The notes below the pieces were generated by a model that saw only the letters and a list, made by a program, of their open reading frames with translations, searched no databases and had not been told where the DNA came from. The position numbers and the translations under genes are program-made. A stretch of 64,000 bases of DNA from UBA8958 sp964571695 (GTDB lineage Bacteria; Desulfobacterota; Syntrophia; Syntrophales; UBA8958), in the NCBI GenBank assembly GCA_964571695.1, contig CAZNDG010000012.1, positions 1 through 64,000 on the forward strand, given 5' to 3'. Positions 16,144 to 24,894 of this stretch are shown here, piece by piece. The stretch's first letter is position 1; each line of letters opens with the position of its first letter.

Positions 16144-17172
16144 ATGATTGTCAGAATTTTACTTATCGCCGCCTGTTCCATTAGCGGTTTCTTCATCGCC
16201 TATCTCACGTATCCCCCCAGCCAGTGGTGGACCTGGCCGATAGGGTTCATCATCGGGCTGGTCATTGCGTTCTTCGTCATCAAGGTGGAACAGGACATTC
16301 GTAAGTTTTCCCTCCGGATCATCCTGGGGGGAGTGGTGGGCATGATCGTTGGTCTTATCATAGCGTTTCTTCTTGCCTATGGCCTAAATTTCGTAAGTAA
16401 TATCAAACAGAATCAGGAGGTCGTACCGTGGATATACGCCCTCTTGACGGGAATCATGGGATACCTCGGATTGGTTCTCGGATCGAAAAAAACGGAGGAA
16501 TTGAATATATTCGGTTTCGGACAAACCAAGGAGCCGGATGAAGCCAGAATCCTGGATACCAGCGTCATCATCGACGGCCGGATTGCCGACGTCTGTGAGA
16601 CGGGCTTTATCGAAGGCACCCTCATGGTGCCGAGATTCGTTCTCGACGAGTTGCAGTACATCGCCGACTCTTCCGACACACTGAAGCGTTCCCGGGGCCG
16701 GCGCGGGCTCGATATCCTGAACCGGATGCAGAAGATGGCCGGGATCACCGTGGAAGTGGGCGACCAGGATTTTCCCAAAGTCAAGGGCGTGGACGCCAAA
16801 CTGGTGGCGTTGGCGCGGAAGATCAATGCCAAGATAATCACCAACGATTTCAATCTCAATAAGGTGGCGGAACTGCAGGGCATCAAGATCCTCAACGTCA
16901 ATGAACTCGCCAACGCCCTGAAGCCGGTTGTGCTGCCGGGCGAAACCATGACGGTGAAGATCATCAAGGAAGGCAAGGAGCCCGGACAGGGGGTGGCCTA
17001 TTTGGATGACGGCACCATGATCATTGTCGATAATGCCCAGAAATTTCAGGGCGCCGTTGTAGATGTGACGGTGACCAGCGTCCTCCAGACCACGGCGGGG
17101 CGTATGATCTTTTCGGAGATGAAGGCCCTGGCCGGGGACAAGAAACCCTTTTCCCTGTCGACGAAGTCATGA
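16144..17172 (+). CDS. Membrane-anchored PIN-TRAM domain protein (YacL-like)
   Basis: 342 aa from the ATG at 16144, which follows a near-perfect AAAGGAGGTGA ribosome site. Four hydrophobic segments occupy residues 1 to ~115. A PIN nuclease-fold domain follows (ILDTSVIIDGRIADV, LDELQ, DAKLVALA, ITNDFNLNKVA, with the acidic residues kept), then a C-terminal TRAM domain (about 280-335, VKIIKEGKEPGQGVAYLDDG). This matches Bacillus YacL, whose gene also lies beside ispD, ispF and gltX. Nuclease activity is probable; the target RNA is unknown. A strong terminator follows. Confidence 0.92.
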   Translation: MIVRILLIAACSISGFFIAYLTYPPSQWWTWPIGFIIGLVIAFFVIKVEQDIRKFSLRIILGGVVGMIVGLIIAFLLAYGLNFVSNIKQNQEVVPWIYALLTGIMGYLGLVLGSKKTEELNIFGFGQTKEPDEARILDTSVIIDGRIADVCETGFIEGTLMVPRFVLDELQYIADSSDTLKRSRGRRGLDILNRMQKMAGITVEVGDQDFPKVKGVDAKLVALARKINAKIITNDFNLNKVAELQGIKILNVNELANALKPVVLPGETMTVKIIKEGKEPGQGVAYLDDGTMIIVDNAQKFQGAVVDVTVTSVLQTTAGRMIFSEMKALAGDKKPFSLSTKS

Positions 17173-17183
17173 TCGTTTCCCAG

Positions 17184-17214
17184 GCCCGGAGGACCTTGAC
17201 CTCCGGGCTTTTTT
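17184..17214 (+). terminator. Intrinsic terminator after the PIN-TRAM gene
   Basis: GCCCGGAGG (17184-17192) pairs with CCTCCGGGC (17200-17208) around a 7-nt loop, followed by six T. It ends the carD-PIN-TRAM transcript before ispD. Confidence 0.92.
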
Positions 17215-17314
17215 ATGTCTGATGCATGTGTACGCTCCCCGCGGCGGGGTCTCCGGGCGCACGACTATTTCGGACTTTCGTTTTACCTGATTCGGGCATG
17301 GGGGGCTTAGGAAG

Positions 17315-18004
17315 GTGCAGGCCACGGCCATCATCCCCGCCGGCGGGAGCGGCCGGCGCATGGGCGGCACGGAAGCGAAGCAGTACCTGCTGCTTCAGGG
17401 GATTCCCCTGCTGGTCCATACCCTCCAGATGTTTCAGGAGGCGGCGGCGATCGGGGAGATAATCCTCGCCGTACCCGCCGCCGATGTGGATAGAATCCGG
17501 AGGGAAATACTGGAACCCTTCCGATTGACCAAAGTCCGGCGCGTGGTGGCGGGCGGGCGGCAAAGGCAGGATTCGGTCCATAACGGCATAGCGTCCTTGG
17601 CCGATGATTGCGAACTGGTCGTCATTCATGATGCCGCCCGGCCTTTTGTCACGCCGGACTTGATTGCCCGGGCCGTGGAAGGCGCGGCACGATTCGGCGC
17701 CGTCGCCGCGGGCATCCCGGCCAGGGATACCATCAAGTGTTGCGACGACGCGGGCCGGGTTGTCCGTACCCTGCCCCGGGAGCGGATCTGGATCGTGCAG
17801 ACGCCCCAGGCCTTCCGCCGGGAGACTATTGTCGCCGCTCACCGGCAGGCCTGCCGGGACAATTTCACCGGGACCGACGACGCAGCCCTGGTGGAGCGTC
17901 TGGGCGTTGCGGTGCGGATGATCGTGGGCGCGTTCGAAAATATAAAGATTACCACCCCCGAAGATCTGGTCTGGGCGGAACATATCTTGTCGGCGCGGCG
18001 ATGA
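17315..18004 (+). CDS. ispD: 2-C-methyl-D-erythritol 4-phosphate cytidylyltransferase
   Basis: Second dedicated step after DXP in the MEP isoprenoid pathway: CTP plus MEP to CDP-ME. 229 aa with the nucleotide loop IIPAGGSGRRMG (AGG in place of the common AAG), KQYLLLQGIPLLVHTL, the RQDSVHNGI block and VIHDAARPFV, and TDDAALVERLG near the end. GTG at 17315 is the only in-frame start before a stop at 17288. AGGAAG directly abuts it, closer than a normal ribosome site, so initiation may be inefficient. About 140 bp separate it from ispF. Confidence 0.94.
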   Translation: MQATAIIPAGGSGRRMGGTEAKQYLLLQGIPLLVHTLQMFQEAAAIGEIILAVPAADVDRIRREILEPFRLTKVRRVVAGGRQRQDSVHNGIASLADDCELVVIHDAARPFVTPDLIARAVEGAARFGAVAAGIPARDTIKCCDDAGRVVRTLPRERIWIVQTPQAFRRETIVAAHRQACRDNFTGTDDAALVERLGVAVRMIVGAFENIKITTPEDLVWAEHILSARR

Positions 18005-18143
18005 TTGGCTGTGGTAAGGATCTGGACGCCGCCGTGCCCCGGAGGTGGGGGGCGGCCAGCCGGCATAGAGTTTTGCCGGGGTTGGGATAACCTCCGCCCG
18101 TAAGCGATGGGACCGCCGTTGAAGAACCCGGAGGAAAGTGAAA

Positions 18144-18659
18144 ATGACAGGCAGCGGTGAACGGGGAATAAAAACGGCCCGCGTGGGCATCGGTTATGAC
18201 AGCCACCGCTGGTGCGACGGCCGTCCCCTTGTCCTGGGCGGGGTGGTGATTCCCCATTCCTGGGGACTCTCCGGCCACTCCGACGCCGACGCCTTGATCC
18301 ATGCCATCTGCGATGCCGTCCTTGGGGCTGTGGGCGCCGGGGATATCGGCGCCCATTTTCCAGATACCGATCCTGCTTACCGGGGGATCTCCAGCCTCGT
18401 CCTCCTGACCCGGGTAAGGGAGATTGCGACCGCCCGGGGATGCCGGGTGGTGAATGTGGATGCCACGGTGATCATGGAGCGGCCGAAATTGCGCGCCCAT
18501 ATCGACGGAATGATCGCCAATATTGCCGCCGCCCTGGCCATGGATGACGCCGCGGTGAGCATCAAGGCCAAGACCAACGAGGGGATGGGCTTCGTAGGCC
18601 GGGGGGAAGGGGTCGCCGTTATGGCCGTGGCCCTGGTGGAGCCGGCCGTAGTGACCTGA
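18144..18659 (+). CDS. ispF: 2-C-methyl-D-erythritol 2,4-cyclodiphosphate synthase
   Basis: Converts CDP-ME 2-phosphate into the cyclic diphosphate, releasing CMP. 171 aa with the metal-site motif GYDSH (usually GYDVH), GGVVIPHSWGLSGHSDADALIHA, GDIGAHFPDTD, and KAKTNEGMGFVGRGEGVA near the C-terminus. ATG 18144 follows GGAGGAAA; a GTG six nt upstream is the alternative. It stands between ispD and gltX, as in Firmicutes. ispE and the other MEP genes are not in this window. Confidence 0.95.
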   Translation: MTGSGERGIKTARVGIGYDSHRWCDGRPLVLGGVVIPHSWGLSGHSDADALIHAICDAVLGAVGAGDIGAHFPDTDPAYRGISSLVLLTRVREIATARGCRVVNVDATVIMERPKLRAHIDGMIANIAAALAMDDAAVSIKAKTNEGMGFVGRGEGVAVMAVALVEPAVVT

Positions 18660-18765
18660 GGAGGGCGGCGGTGGAGAATCTTCCCTTCATTATTGACGAG
18701 TATGACTATATGATTACGTGGATGGAAAAGACAAATTCACCCGAATCAGCCGCGGGCGCCGCTTC

Positions 18766-20307
18766 ATGAAGGATCTCCCTCCCCGCGTCCGCTTTGCCCC
18801 TTCCCCCACCGGGGATCTCCATGTGGGCAACGCCCGCACCGCCCTGTTCAACTGGCTTTTCGCCCGCCGTTACGGGGGGGTCCTGGTCCTGCGCATCGAG
18901 GATACGGATCAGGTCCGGACCACCCGGGCATTCGAGGAGCATCTCCTTGCCGACCTAACCTGGCTGGGCATCGACTGGGACGAGGGCCCGGGGCGCGGGG
19001 GGGACTGCGGACCCTACCATCAGAGTGAGCGGCTGCCCCTTTATCGGGAAAGCCTGGAAGGACTCATCGCCGCCGGTATGGTTTATCCCTGTTTCTGTAC
19101 CGACGAGGAGCTGGAGGCAGAGCGCCTGAGTCTTCTTTCGCGGAAACTGGCCCCGCGCTATTCGGGAAAGTGCCGGAGGCTCGACGATGATCAACGGCGG
19201 CGGTTGGCGGAGTCGGGACGGGCGGCGGCCTGGCGTTTCCATATCCCGCCGGGAAGCGTAGCCTTCCGCGACCTGATCCGGGGGGATATGCGCTTTGCCG
19301 GCGAGGCCCTGGGGGATTTCATCATCGTCCGCTCCAACGGCATCCCCGCCTATAATTTTGCCGTTGTGGTCGATGATCACCTCATGGGGATCACCCATGT
19401 GATCCGGGGGGAGGACCATCTTTCCAACACGGCCCTGCAGCTCCTTCTCTACCGGGCTCTGGGTTTCGAGCCGCCGCAATTCGCCCATCACGCCCTGATT
19501 CTCGGACGGGACCGGGCCAAGCTCGGGAAACGCCACGGCGCCACCGCCGTCCGGGAATTCCGGGAACATGGGGTGCTGCCGGAGGCCCTGGTCAATTATC
19601 TGGCCCTCCTGGGGTCCTCCTTCGAGGCGGGGCGGGAGTTTTGCCGGGTGGAGGAGACCATTGCCTCCTTTTCCCTGGACCGGGCCGGCAAGAGCGGCGC
19701 CGTCTTCGATGAAGACAAGCTGCGGTGGCTCAACAGCCTGTATATCAGGCAGGAAGCGCCGGAGATTCTCGTCCGGCGCCTGCGACCCTTCGTCGCGGCG
19801 GCTGGTTACGGGGAGATCGGTGCCTCTCGCCTCCACGGGATCATCGAAGCGGTCCGGGACAACCTCCATGACCTGACGGAAATAGGAGATTATTTGCGAA
19901 TCTTCGACGATGGGGCCTACGATCTATCCCCGGAGGCCCGGGCGATCATTGCCGGCCCGGAGGCCCGGGAGGTGATCGCGTCCCTCCTGGCCCTCCTTAC
20001 TGAACCCATTGCCGGCGATCGGGTCGAACCGGTTGCAAATGCCCGGAACAGCGACGACCAGGCATTTGCAACCGGTTCCGGGGAAGGCGCCCGGATCGCC
20101 GGAGCTAACGATGAGGTGACGTCAAGTCTTTATCGAACCCTTATGGTGCTCCTGGCCGAGCGCACGGGCCGGCGGGGGAAAAAACTGTTCCTGCCCCTAC
20201 GCGCCGCCCTCACGGGCCGGACCAGGGGGCCGGAGTTGGATCGCTGTTTCGCCGTCCTGGGCCGTGCATCGATGCGCCGCCGCCTGGAAAGTGCCCTGGC
20301 CGTCTGA
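18766..20307 (+). CDS. gltX: Glutamyl-tRNA synthetase with an in-frame palindromic insert
   Basis: Charges tRNA-Glu. The chosen start at 18766 (MKDLPPRVRFAPSPTG) gives 513 aa; the frame extends to a GTG at 18718 and neither start has a strong ribosome site. HIGH-type motif is HVGNARTALFNW; the KMSKS-type motif reads KLGKRHGA; RIEDTD and CFCTDEEL (zinc-like region) are present. In the anticodon-binding half, about 40 residues (EPVANARNSDDQ to AGANDEV) have no conserved look. They are encoded by a long palindrome at 20012-20102 that keeps the frame. Whether it is the discriminating type or one of two paralogues is unknown. Confidence 0.93.
   Translation: MKDLPPRVRFAPSPTGDLHVGNARTALFNWLFARRYGGVLVLRIEDTDQVRTTRAFEEHLLADLTWLGIDWDEGPGRGGDCGPYHQSERLPLYRESLEGLIAAGMVYPCFCTDEELEAERLSLLSRKLAPRYSGKCRRLDDDQRRRLAESGRAAAWRFHIPPGSVAFRDLIRGDMRFAGEALGDFIIVRSNGIPAYNFAVVVDDHLMGITHVIRGEDHLSNTALQLLLYRALGFEPPQFAHHALILGRDRAKLGKRHGATAVREFREHGVLPEALVNYLALLGSSFEAGREFCRVEETIASFSLDRAGKSGAVFDEDKLRWLNSLYIRQEAPEILVRRLRPFVAAAGYGEIGASRLHGIIEAVRDNLHDLTEIGDYLRIFDDGAYDLSPEARAIIAGPEAREVIASLLALLTEPIAGDRVEPVANARNSDDQAFATGSGEGARIAGANDEVTSSLYRTLMVLLAERTGRRGKKLFLPLRAALTGRTRGPELDRCFAVLGRASMRRRLESALAV
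20012..20102. repeat. Long palindrome inserted in frame within gltX
   Basis: GAACCGGTTGCAAATGCC (20026-20043) and its exact complement (20061-20078) form an 18-bp perfect stem with a 17-nt loop. Outside it, CCGGCGATCGGG (20012-20023) pairs with CCCGGATCGCCGG (20090-20102) with a one-base bulge. The whole unit is translated as a polar, unconserved segment in the anticodon-binding half. This resembles in-frame palindromic elements such as those known from Rickettsia, but no sequence relation to them is claimed. Confidence 0.85.
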
Positions 20308-20362
20308 TCCGGGCGGGGACCGGTATTGGCCCGTTTCGGGTGCCAGGCGGGGAAATCAGTAC

Positions 20363-20392
20363 GGCGCCGGAGCGGTTTACCGCTCCGGCGCC
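20363..20392 (+). terminator. Strong hairpin after gltX
   Basis: GGCGCCGGAGCGG (20363-20375) and CCGCTCCGGCGCC (20380-20392) make a perfect 13-bp stem with a TTTA loop, 55 bp after the gltX stop. Only GGCTTT follows, so it may act as an inefficient terminator or mRNA-protecting structure. Confidence 0.65.
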
Positions 20393-20453
20393 GGCTTTGC
20401 CCGCGCCGCGGAGAAAAGGAGGGGCCAATAAAGCCGGGCCGCTGCAAGATGGG

Positions 20454-21812
20454 ATGAAACTGAGGATTATTGAAGAATCGGTGCTGTTTGTCAGCATCCT
20501 GAAATGGATTGTGCTTGCGGCCGGGATCGGATTCGTCGTCGGCGTCTCCACCACGGCGTTTCTCAAAATCCTGGCTGCCGCCATCGCCTTCGCCCAGGAT
20601 TTCCCCCATTATTACCTTGCCCTGCCCCTGGGGCTCTTCGCCAGTGTCCTGATCGTCAAGTACATTGCCCGGGAAGCCCAGGGCTACGGCACGGAAAAGG
20701 TGATCGAGGCAGTCCATAAAAACGGCGGGGCCATGCGTGCCGTGGTCATTCCCGCGAAGCTCTGCGCCACGGTGGTGACCATCGCAGCCGGTGGTTCCGC
20801 CGGACAGGTGGGTCCCTGCGCCCAGATCGGTGGCGGGCTGGCCGCCGCCTTTGCCAACGCCTTTCGCCTGGATGCCAACGACCGGAAAAAACTCGTGATC
20901 TGCGGCATCAGCGCCGGTTTCGCCGCCGTCCTCGGGGCGCCGGTGGCCGGCGCCGTCTTCGGACTGGAGGTCCTCTTCGTCGGGTCGCTTCTCTATGAAG
21001 TCCTCCTTCCCTCCTTCATCGCCGGGATCATCTCCTATCACACCGCCGCCGTCCTGGGGATCGATTATTTCCACTATCCCGTCCATTTGCAGCCGGTTTT
21101 CACCGAGGTCTTCTTTCTCGAGATCATCGGCGCCGGCATCTTTTTCGGCCTCTGCGCCATCCTGGCCATCGAGTCTCTGCGGCTGACGCGACGACTCTTC
21201 GACAGGATTCCCGTCTGGCCGCCTCTCAAGGCAGTTATCGGCGGGGTTCTCCTCATCATGCTCGCCTTCCTGACGTCCTTCCGTTATCTCGGTCTGGGTA
21301 TGGAAATCATCGCCGACTCCCTCCAGGGGGTAAAGGTGGCGGCCTCCGCCTTCGTCATGAAAACCCTGTTCACCGCCGTGACCTTCGCCTCCGGGGGCAG
21401 CGGCGGGATCATCGCCCCCCTGATGGTCATCGGAGCCGCCGCCGGGGCCTTCTTTGCCGCTCTGACGGGTCTGGATGCGGCCACCTTTGCCGCGGTGGGG
21501 CTGGTGAGCGTTTTGGCCGGGGCGGCCAACACGCCCATCGCCATGAGCATACTGGCCATAGAACTATTCGGCAAGGACATCGGCGCCTACGCGGCTATCG
21601 CCTGCGTCATCAGTTTTCTCATCACCGGGCATCGCAGCATCTTTCCCACCCAGGTCATGGCGATGAAGAAATCTTCGTCCGTGGAAGTGGAACTCGGTCA
21701 GGAACTGGACAAGGTGCAGGCGCGCTACAAGTTTCGTGAAAAGAGCGTTATCGGTACGGGAATAAAGATGACGAAAAGGATCAGGAAACCGGGAAACGGC
21801 CGGAAGGATTGA
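20454..21812 (+). CDS. CLC-family chloride channel/transporter lacking the gating glutamate
   Basis: 452-aa membrane protein from ATG 20454, with about ten hydrophobic segments and the CLC repeat pattern: GGSAGQVGPCAQIG at 113-126, GISAGFAAVLGAPVAG, and ASGGSGGIIAPLMVIGAA in the second half. In most CLC antiporters the first block reads GREGP, the Glu being the external gate; here it is GQVGP with Val119. The usual GSGIP block is replaced by GYGTEK. Known Glu-to-neutral substitutions give uncoupled transport, so a passive channel is possible. The ion is unproven; fluoride or nitrate are alternatives. There is no CBS domain. Confidence 0.85.
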   Translation: MKLRIIEESVLFVSILKWIVLAAGIGFVVGVSTTAFLKILAAAIAFAQDFPHYYLALPLGLFASVLIVKYIAREAQGYGTEKVIEAVHKNGGAMRAVVIPAKLCATVVTIAAGGSAGQVGPCAQIGGGLAAAFANAFRLDANDRKKLVICGISAGFAAVLGAPVAGAVFGLEVLFVGSLLYEVLLPSFIAGIISYHTAAVLGIDYFHYPVHLQPVFTEVFFLEIIGAGIFFGLCAILAIESLRLTRRLFDRIPVWPPLKAVIGGVLLIMLAFLTSFRYLGLGMEIIADSLQGVKVAASAFVMKTLFTAVTFASGGSGGIIAPLMVIGAAAGAFFAALTGLDAATFAAVGLVSVLAGAANTPIAMSILAIELFGKDIGAYAAIACVISFLITGHRSIFPTQVMAMKKSSSVEVELGQELDKVQARYKFREKSVIGTGIKMTKRIRKPGNGRKD

Positions 21813-21858
21813 TGCCCCGGTAATAAGACAATGGGGATGATCCATTCCCGTGTCCGGA

Positions 21859-22575
21859 TCAGGGAAGTTCCCAGGCGGATCGGAGCTGCCGATAGGCGGT
21901 TTCCGGAAGTTGGATCAGGACGGGGTTGGCGGCCGGATCGAGCCAGCGGAGGATCTTTTCCAGATTTTCCGGGGACATGGTCGTGCATCCCGCCGTGCCG
22001 CTTTCCGGATTCTTCCAGATATGGATGAAGATGCAGGAACCACGACCCGGTATCGCGGGGGCGGGATTGTGTTCCACGACGATGCCCCGGCGGTATTGTT
22101 CATCCGCGCGGCGCATGTCCTCGCAGCTCGACCAGTCCGCGGCAACGCTTCCGGCATCCACCAGGCGGTTGTAGTGGCGGGAACGGGGGTCGTCTATGCA
22201 CTTCAGTGCCCCATAAGCTTCGTAATACGGCATTTTCAGCCACGGATACGCACCCGGCGGGGCGTAGCCGAAAACAGCGCTCAATTTGAAAATGCCCGCC
22301 GGAGCCCGTCCGTCTCCCTCTCGTTTTTCCGTCCCATACCCGTTTTGATTATGGAGACCCACGCCCCAACCCATTCCGTTGCGGCCTACAACCACCGGGA
22401 AAGTCGGCCCTGCGGACCGCCAGGGGGCCGTCCCGGATGACCGCTCGTAACGCTGAAGTAATCCCTGAGACGACGTCCAGGAAGTGGTTTTGACCACCAA
22501 GGCCTGGCGTGACATCCCGATGGGGGATGATACGGAGGCAAGGGCGATCGATAGGATCAATAATGGTAACATCAT
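21859..22575 (-). CDS. Secreted L,D-transpeptidase-like (YkuD-fold) protein
   Basis: 238 aa. The first ~22 residues are a hydrophobic signal peptide. The C-terminal half has FIHIWKNPESGTAGCTTMS, matching the family pattern of a His followed by SxGCT with the nucleophile Cys. The region before it (VVVGRNGMGWGVG, REGDGRAPAGIFKL) fits the YkuD core. The family cross-links peptidoglycan or attaches proteins to it. It lies upstream of ampG in another cell-wall context but with a separate ~100-bp gap. It could instead be a carboxypeptidase-like member. Confidence 0.8.
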   Translation of the reverse strand: MMLPLLILSIALASVSSPIGMSRQALVVKTTSWTSSQGLLQRYERSSGTAPWRSAGPTFPVVVGRNGMGWGVGLHNQNGYGTEKREGDGRAPAGIFKLSAVFGYAPPGAYPWLKMPYYEAYGALKCIDDPRSRHYNRLVDAGSVAADWSSCEDMRRADEQYRRGIVVEHNPAPAIPGRGSCIFIHIWKNPESGTAGCTTMSPENLEKILRWLDPAANPVLIQLPETAYRQLRSAWELP

Positions 22576-22674
22576 TCTTTGTGTTCCTCTTCGGCCGTGA
22601 CGATCGGGGTGCGGTGGTTGAATATCCCGGCCGTTGTTTCCCGTAAAGAAAGGAAGAAATTCTGATTTAACTAT

Positions 22675-23940
22675 TCAAGGCGACGCTTCCTCATTCCTCG
22701 CCCACTTGTGGTACCGGATCAGCAACAGCAGGCCGGGGGCCGCCAGGGCGGTGCAGATGACGAAGAACCAGACCCAGCCCACGGCAACGACGAGGAAACC
22801 CGTCGGCGCCCCGGTGACATAACGGCTGACGGCCATGAGACTGCTCAGGAGGGCGTACTGGGTGGCCGTGAAGCGGGTGTTGCAGAGCCCCATGAGCAGC
22901 GCCGTGTAAGCCGCCGTCCCCATGCCCCCGCAGATGTTCTCGATCCCGATGACCGTGCTCAGGGCCCAGATCTGGCGGCCCGTGAACTCGAGCAGCACGA
23001 AAGAGATGGTGGAGACGCCCTGGAGGACGCCGAAGACCAGCAGCGACCGCCGCAGATCCCATTTCGTCATCAGCGCCCCGCCCACGATGCCGCCCAGGAT
23101 GGTGGCGGCCATGCCGAAGCCCTTGAAGATCGTTCCCAATTCCGTCCGGGAAAATCCGATATGTTGGAGGATGTAGGGAGTGGTCATCTGGGCGGCGGCA
23201 ACGTCGCCGAGCTTGTAGAGGATGACGAACAGCAGGATCTCCACCGCCCCCGGCCGCTTGAAAAACTCCACGAAGGGCTGCAAGACCGCCTCCCGGAGAC
23301 TCTGGGGCGGCGCCGCGTCGTGCCGGAGGGGCCTCCCCGCCTCGGGGTCGGGACAGAGGAAGGTGGCGGCAACGCCGACCAGCATGACCAAGCCCATGAT
23401 GACATAGACGCTCCGCCAGGAGATATGATCCGACATGATCAAAGCCAGGGCGCCGCTGACCAGAATGGCGAGCCGGTAGCCCATGATCCAGATCCCGGCG
23501 CCGGCGCCCCGTTCTTCCGGGGCGAGGTATTCCGTCCGGTAGGCGTCCAGGACGATGTCCTGGCTGGCGCTGAAGAAGGCCAGCGCGACGGCCCAGAAGG
23601 CGACGATCAAGGGCTGGGAGGCGGGACTGAAAAAACCCAGCGTGGCGATGGTGGCGATGAGGGCCCCCTGGGTGATGAGCATCCATCCCCGTCGCCGGCC
23701 CAGAAAGGGGGGAAGGAAGCGATCCAGCAGCGGCGACCAGAGAAATTTGAACGCGTAGGGGAGACCGACGAGAGAAAAGATCCCGATCGTCTTGATGTCC
23801 ACGCCCTCCGTAACCATCCAGGCGGCGAGGGTGGAGCTGGTCAGGGCCAGGGGCATCCCCGAGGCAAAGCCCAGAACCAGCATGAGAATCATCTTTTTGG
23901 TGAAATAGATCCGGAAAATATCGAAAATATTTGTCTTCAC
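22675..23940 (-). CDS. ampG: AmpG-type muropeptide permease (MFS)
   Basis: Likely imports anhydro-muropeptides for cell-wall recycling. The GTG at 23940 overlaps the stop of the upstream amidotransferase as GTGA and gives 421 aa, matching AmpG; longer readings start inside that gene. Twelve hydrophobic segments are visible. Signature stretches are LGFASGMPLALTSSTLAAWM at the N-terminus, LPYAFKFLWSPLLDRF, and FSASQDIVLDAYRTEYL. The 4-bp overlap with a C26 amidotransferase suggests joint peptide salvage, though that is inference. Confidence 0.9.
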   Translation of the reverse strand: MKTNIFDIFRIYFTKKMILMLVLGFASGMPLALTSSTLAAWMVTEGVDIKTIGIFSLVGLPYAFKFLWSPLLDRFLPPFLGRRRGWMLITQGALIATIATLGFFSPASQPLIVAFWAVALAFFSASQDIVLDAYRTEYLAPEERGAGAGIWIMGYRLAILVSGALALIMSDHISWRSVYVIMGLVMLVGVAATFLCPDPEAGRPLRHDAAPPQSLREAVLQPFVEFFKRPGAVEILLFVILYKLGDVAAAQMTTPYILQHIGFSRTELGTIFKGFGMAATILGGIVGGALMTKWDLRRSLLVFGVLQGVSTISFVLLEFTGRQIWALSTVIGIENICGGMGTAAYTALLMGLCNTRFTATQYALLSSLMAVSRYVTGAPTGFLVVAVGWVWFFVICTALAAPGLLLLIRYHKWARNEEASP

Positions 23941-24887
23941 GCCGACCGCCGCCTTCCGGACCCGACCGCCGCCCGGACAAGGGACCGAAACAGTAGCCGG
24001 TGGGGCTCCTCGTCCGGCAACCGCTCGGGATGCCACTGGACGCCCAGGACAAAGCGTCCGGTGGCCGCCCAGGACGAACCGGGGGTTGCTTCAATGGCCT
24101 CGATGACCCCGTCGGAGCTCCAGGCCGAGGCGGCGAGACCGTTTCCCACCCGCTCCGGATGGACGGCCTGGTGATGGAAGGAGTTGGCGGCAAACTCTTC
24201 CCCCGGCGGCGTGCCGGTGGCGTGGGCGGCGAGGCTTTGCGGGGCGAGTCTCAGGAGGTGCCGGTATTCTTCCTCCAGTGCGGAACGGGCGTTCGCGTTT
24301 TTCTCCCCCGTCGCCGGGTCCGGTTTCCCACCCGATTGGATTGTCGGCTTCGCCGCCGTTCCTTCCCTCCGTCCCGTTTTCCCCTCCGGCGTCACACCGG
24401 ACGCAACGGCGGTGGAACGGCTTTCGAGAGCGTGCTCCCGGCCCTTGGCGCTGTGGGGCAGGGGCGGACCGCCTCCCGGCGGCCGCCATTCCGTTCCGAT
24501 GTCCTGAATCAACGCGCCGCCCCGGACGATGGACAGGAGCTGGCAGCCCCCGCAGATCCCCAGGACCGGGAGATCCGTTTCTTCCAGGATCGTTTTCGCC
24601 AATGTGATGTCGAAACGATCCCGCCGTGGATGGACCAGCTCCTCCGCCGGCTGGGGATGGCCCCCGTAATGTGCGGGGTGGTAATCGGCCCCGCCGATGA
24701 AGAGAAAGCCCTGAAGCCGGGCGATGATTTCCCGGATTGTCGCCAAATCACCGCCGGGGGGGATGCAGACGGGGGCGCCGCCGGCCCCGGCGACCGCGGC
24801 AACATAGTCCGGGGGGACGAACAGGCGCTCGACTCCGGAGGCGGCCGTGCTCTCTATGGACATGTTCAAACCGATCAGCGGCGGCAT
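23937..24887 (-). CDS. Class I glutamine amidotransferase-like peptidase (C26) with internal insert
   Basis: 316 aa from ATG 24887. GICGGCQLLSIVRGG contains the nucleophile Cys, and GVQWHPERLP the His/Glu of the triad, as in gamma-glutamyl-GABA hydrolase and related gamma-glutamyl hydrolases. FIGGADYHPAHYG is the oxyanion region. Between about residues 145 and 205, after EWRPPGGG, lies a polar, low-conservation insert rich in Gly, Thr and Lys, whose DNA carries several inverted repeats. It overlaps ampG by 4 bp and follows thyX by 7 bp. The substrate is unknown; polyamine or peptide-linked glutamyl amides are candidates. Confidence 0.82.
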   Translation of the reverse strand: MPPLIGLNMSIESTAASGVERLFVPPDYVAAVAGAGGAPVCIPPGGDLATIREIIARLQGFLFIGGADYHPAHYGGHPQPAEELVHPRRDRFDITLAKTILEETDLPVLGICGGCQLLSIVRGGALIQDIGTEWRPPGGGPPLPHSAKGREHALESRSTAVASGVTPEGKTGRREGTAAKPTIQSGGKPDPATGEKNANARSALEEEYRHLLRLAPQSLAAHATGTPPGEEFAANSFHHQAVHPERVGNGLAASAWSSDGVIEAIEATPGSSWAATGRFVLGVQWHPERLPDEEPHRLLFRSLVRAAVGSGRRRSA

Positions 24888-24894
24888 GGCCGTT

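Noticed and set aside
22708..24174. A 488-codon plus-strand frame opposite ampG
   Set aside because: Charged, low-complexity product with no motifs; antisense shadow.
22691..24193. A 500-codon minus-strand frame inside ampG
   Set aside because: Its product is Arg/Pro/Gly-rich and shares no motif with any family; it is a GC-driven shadow of ampG.
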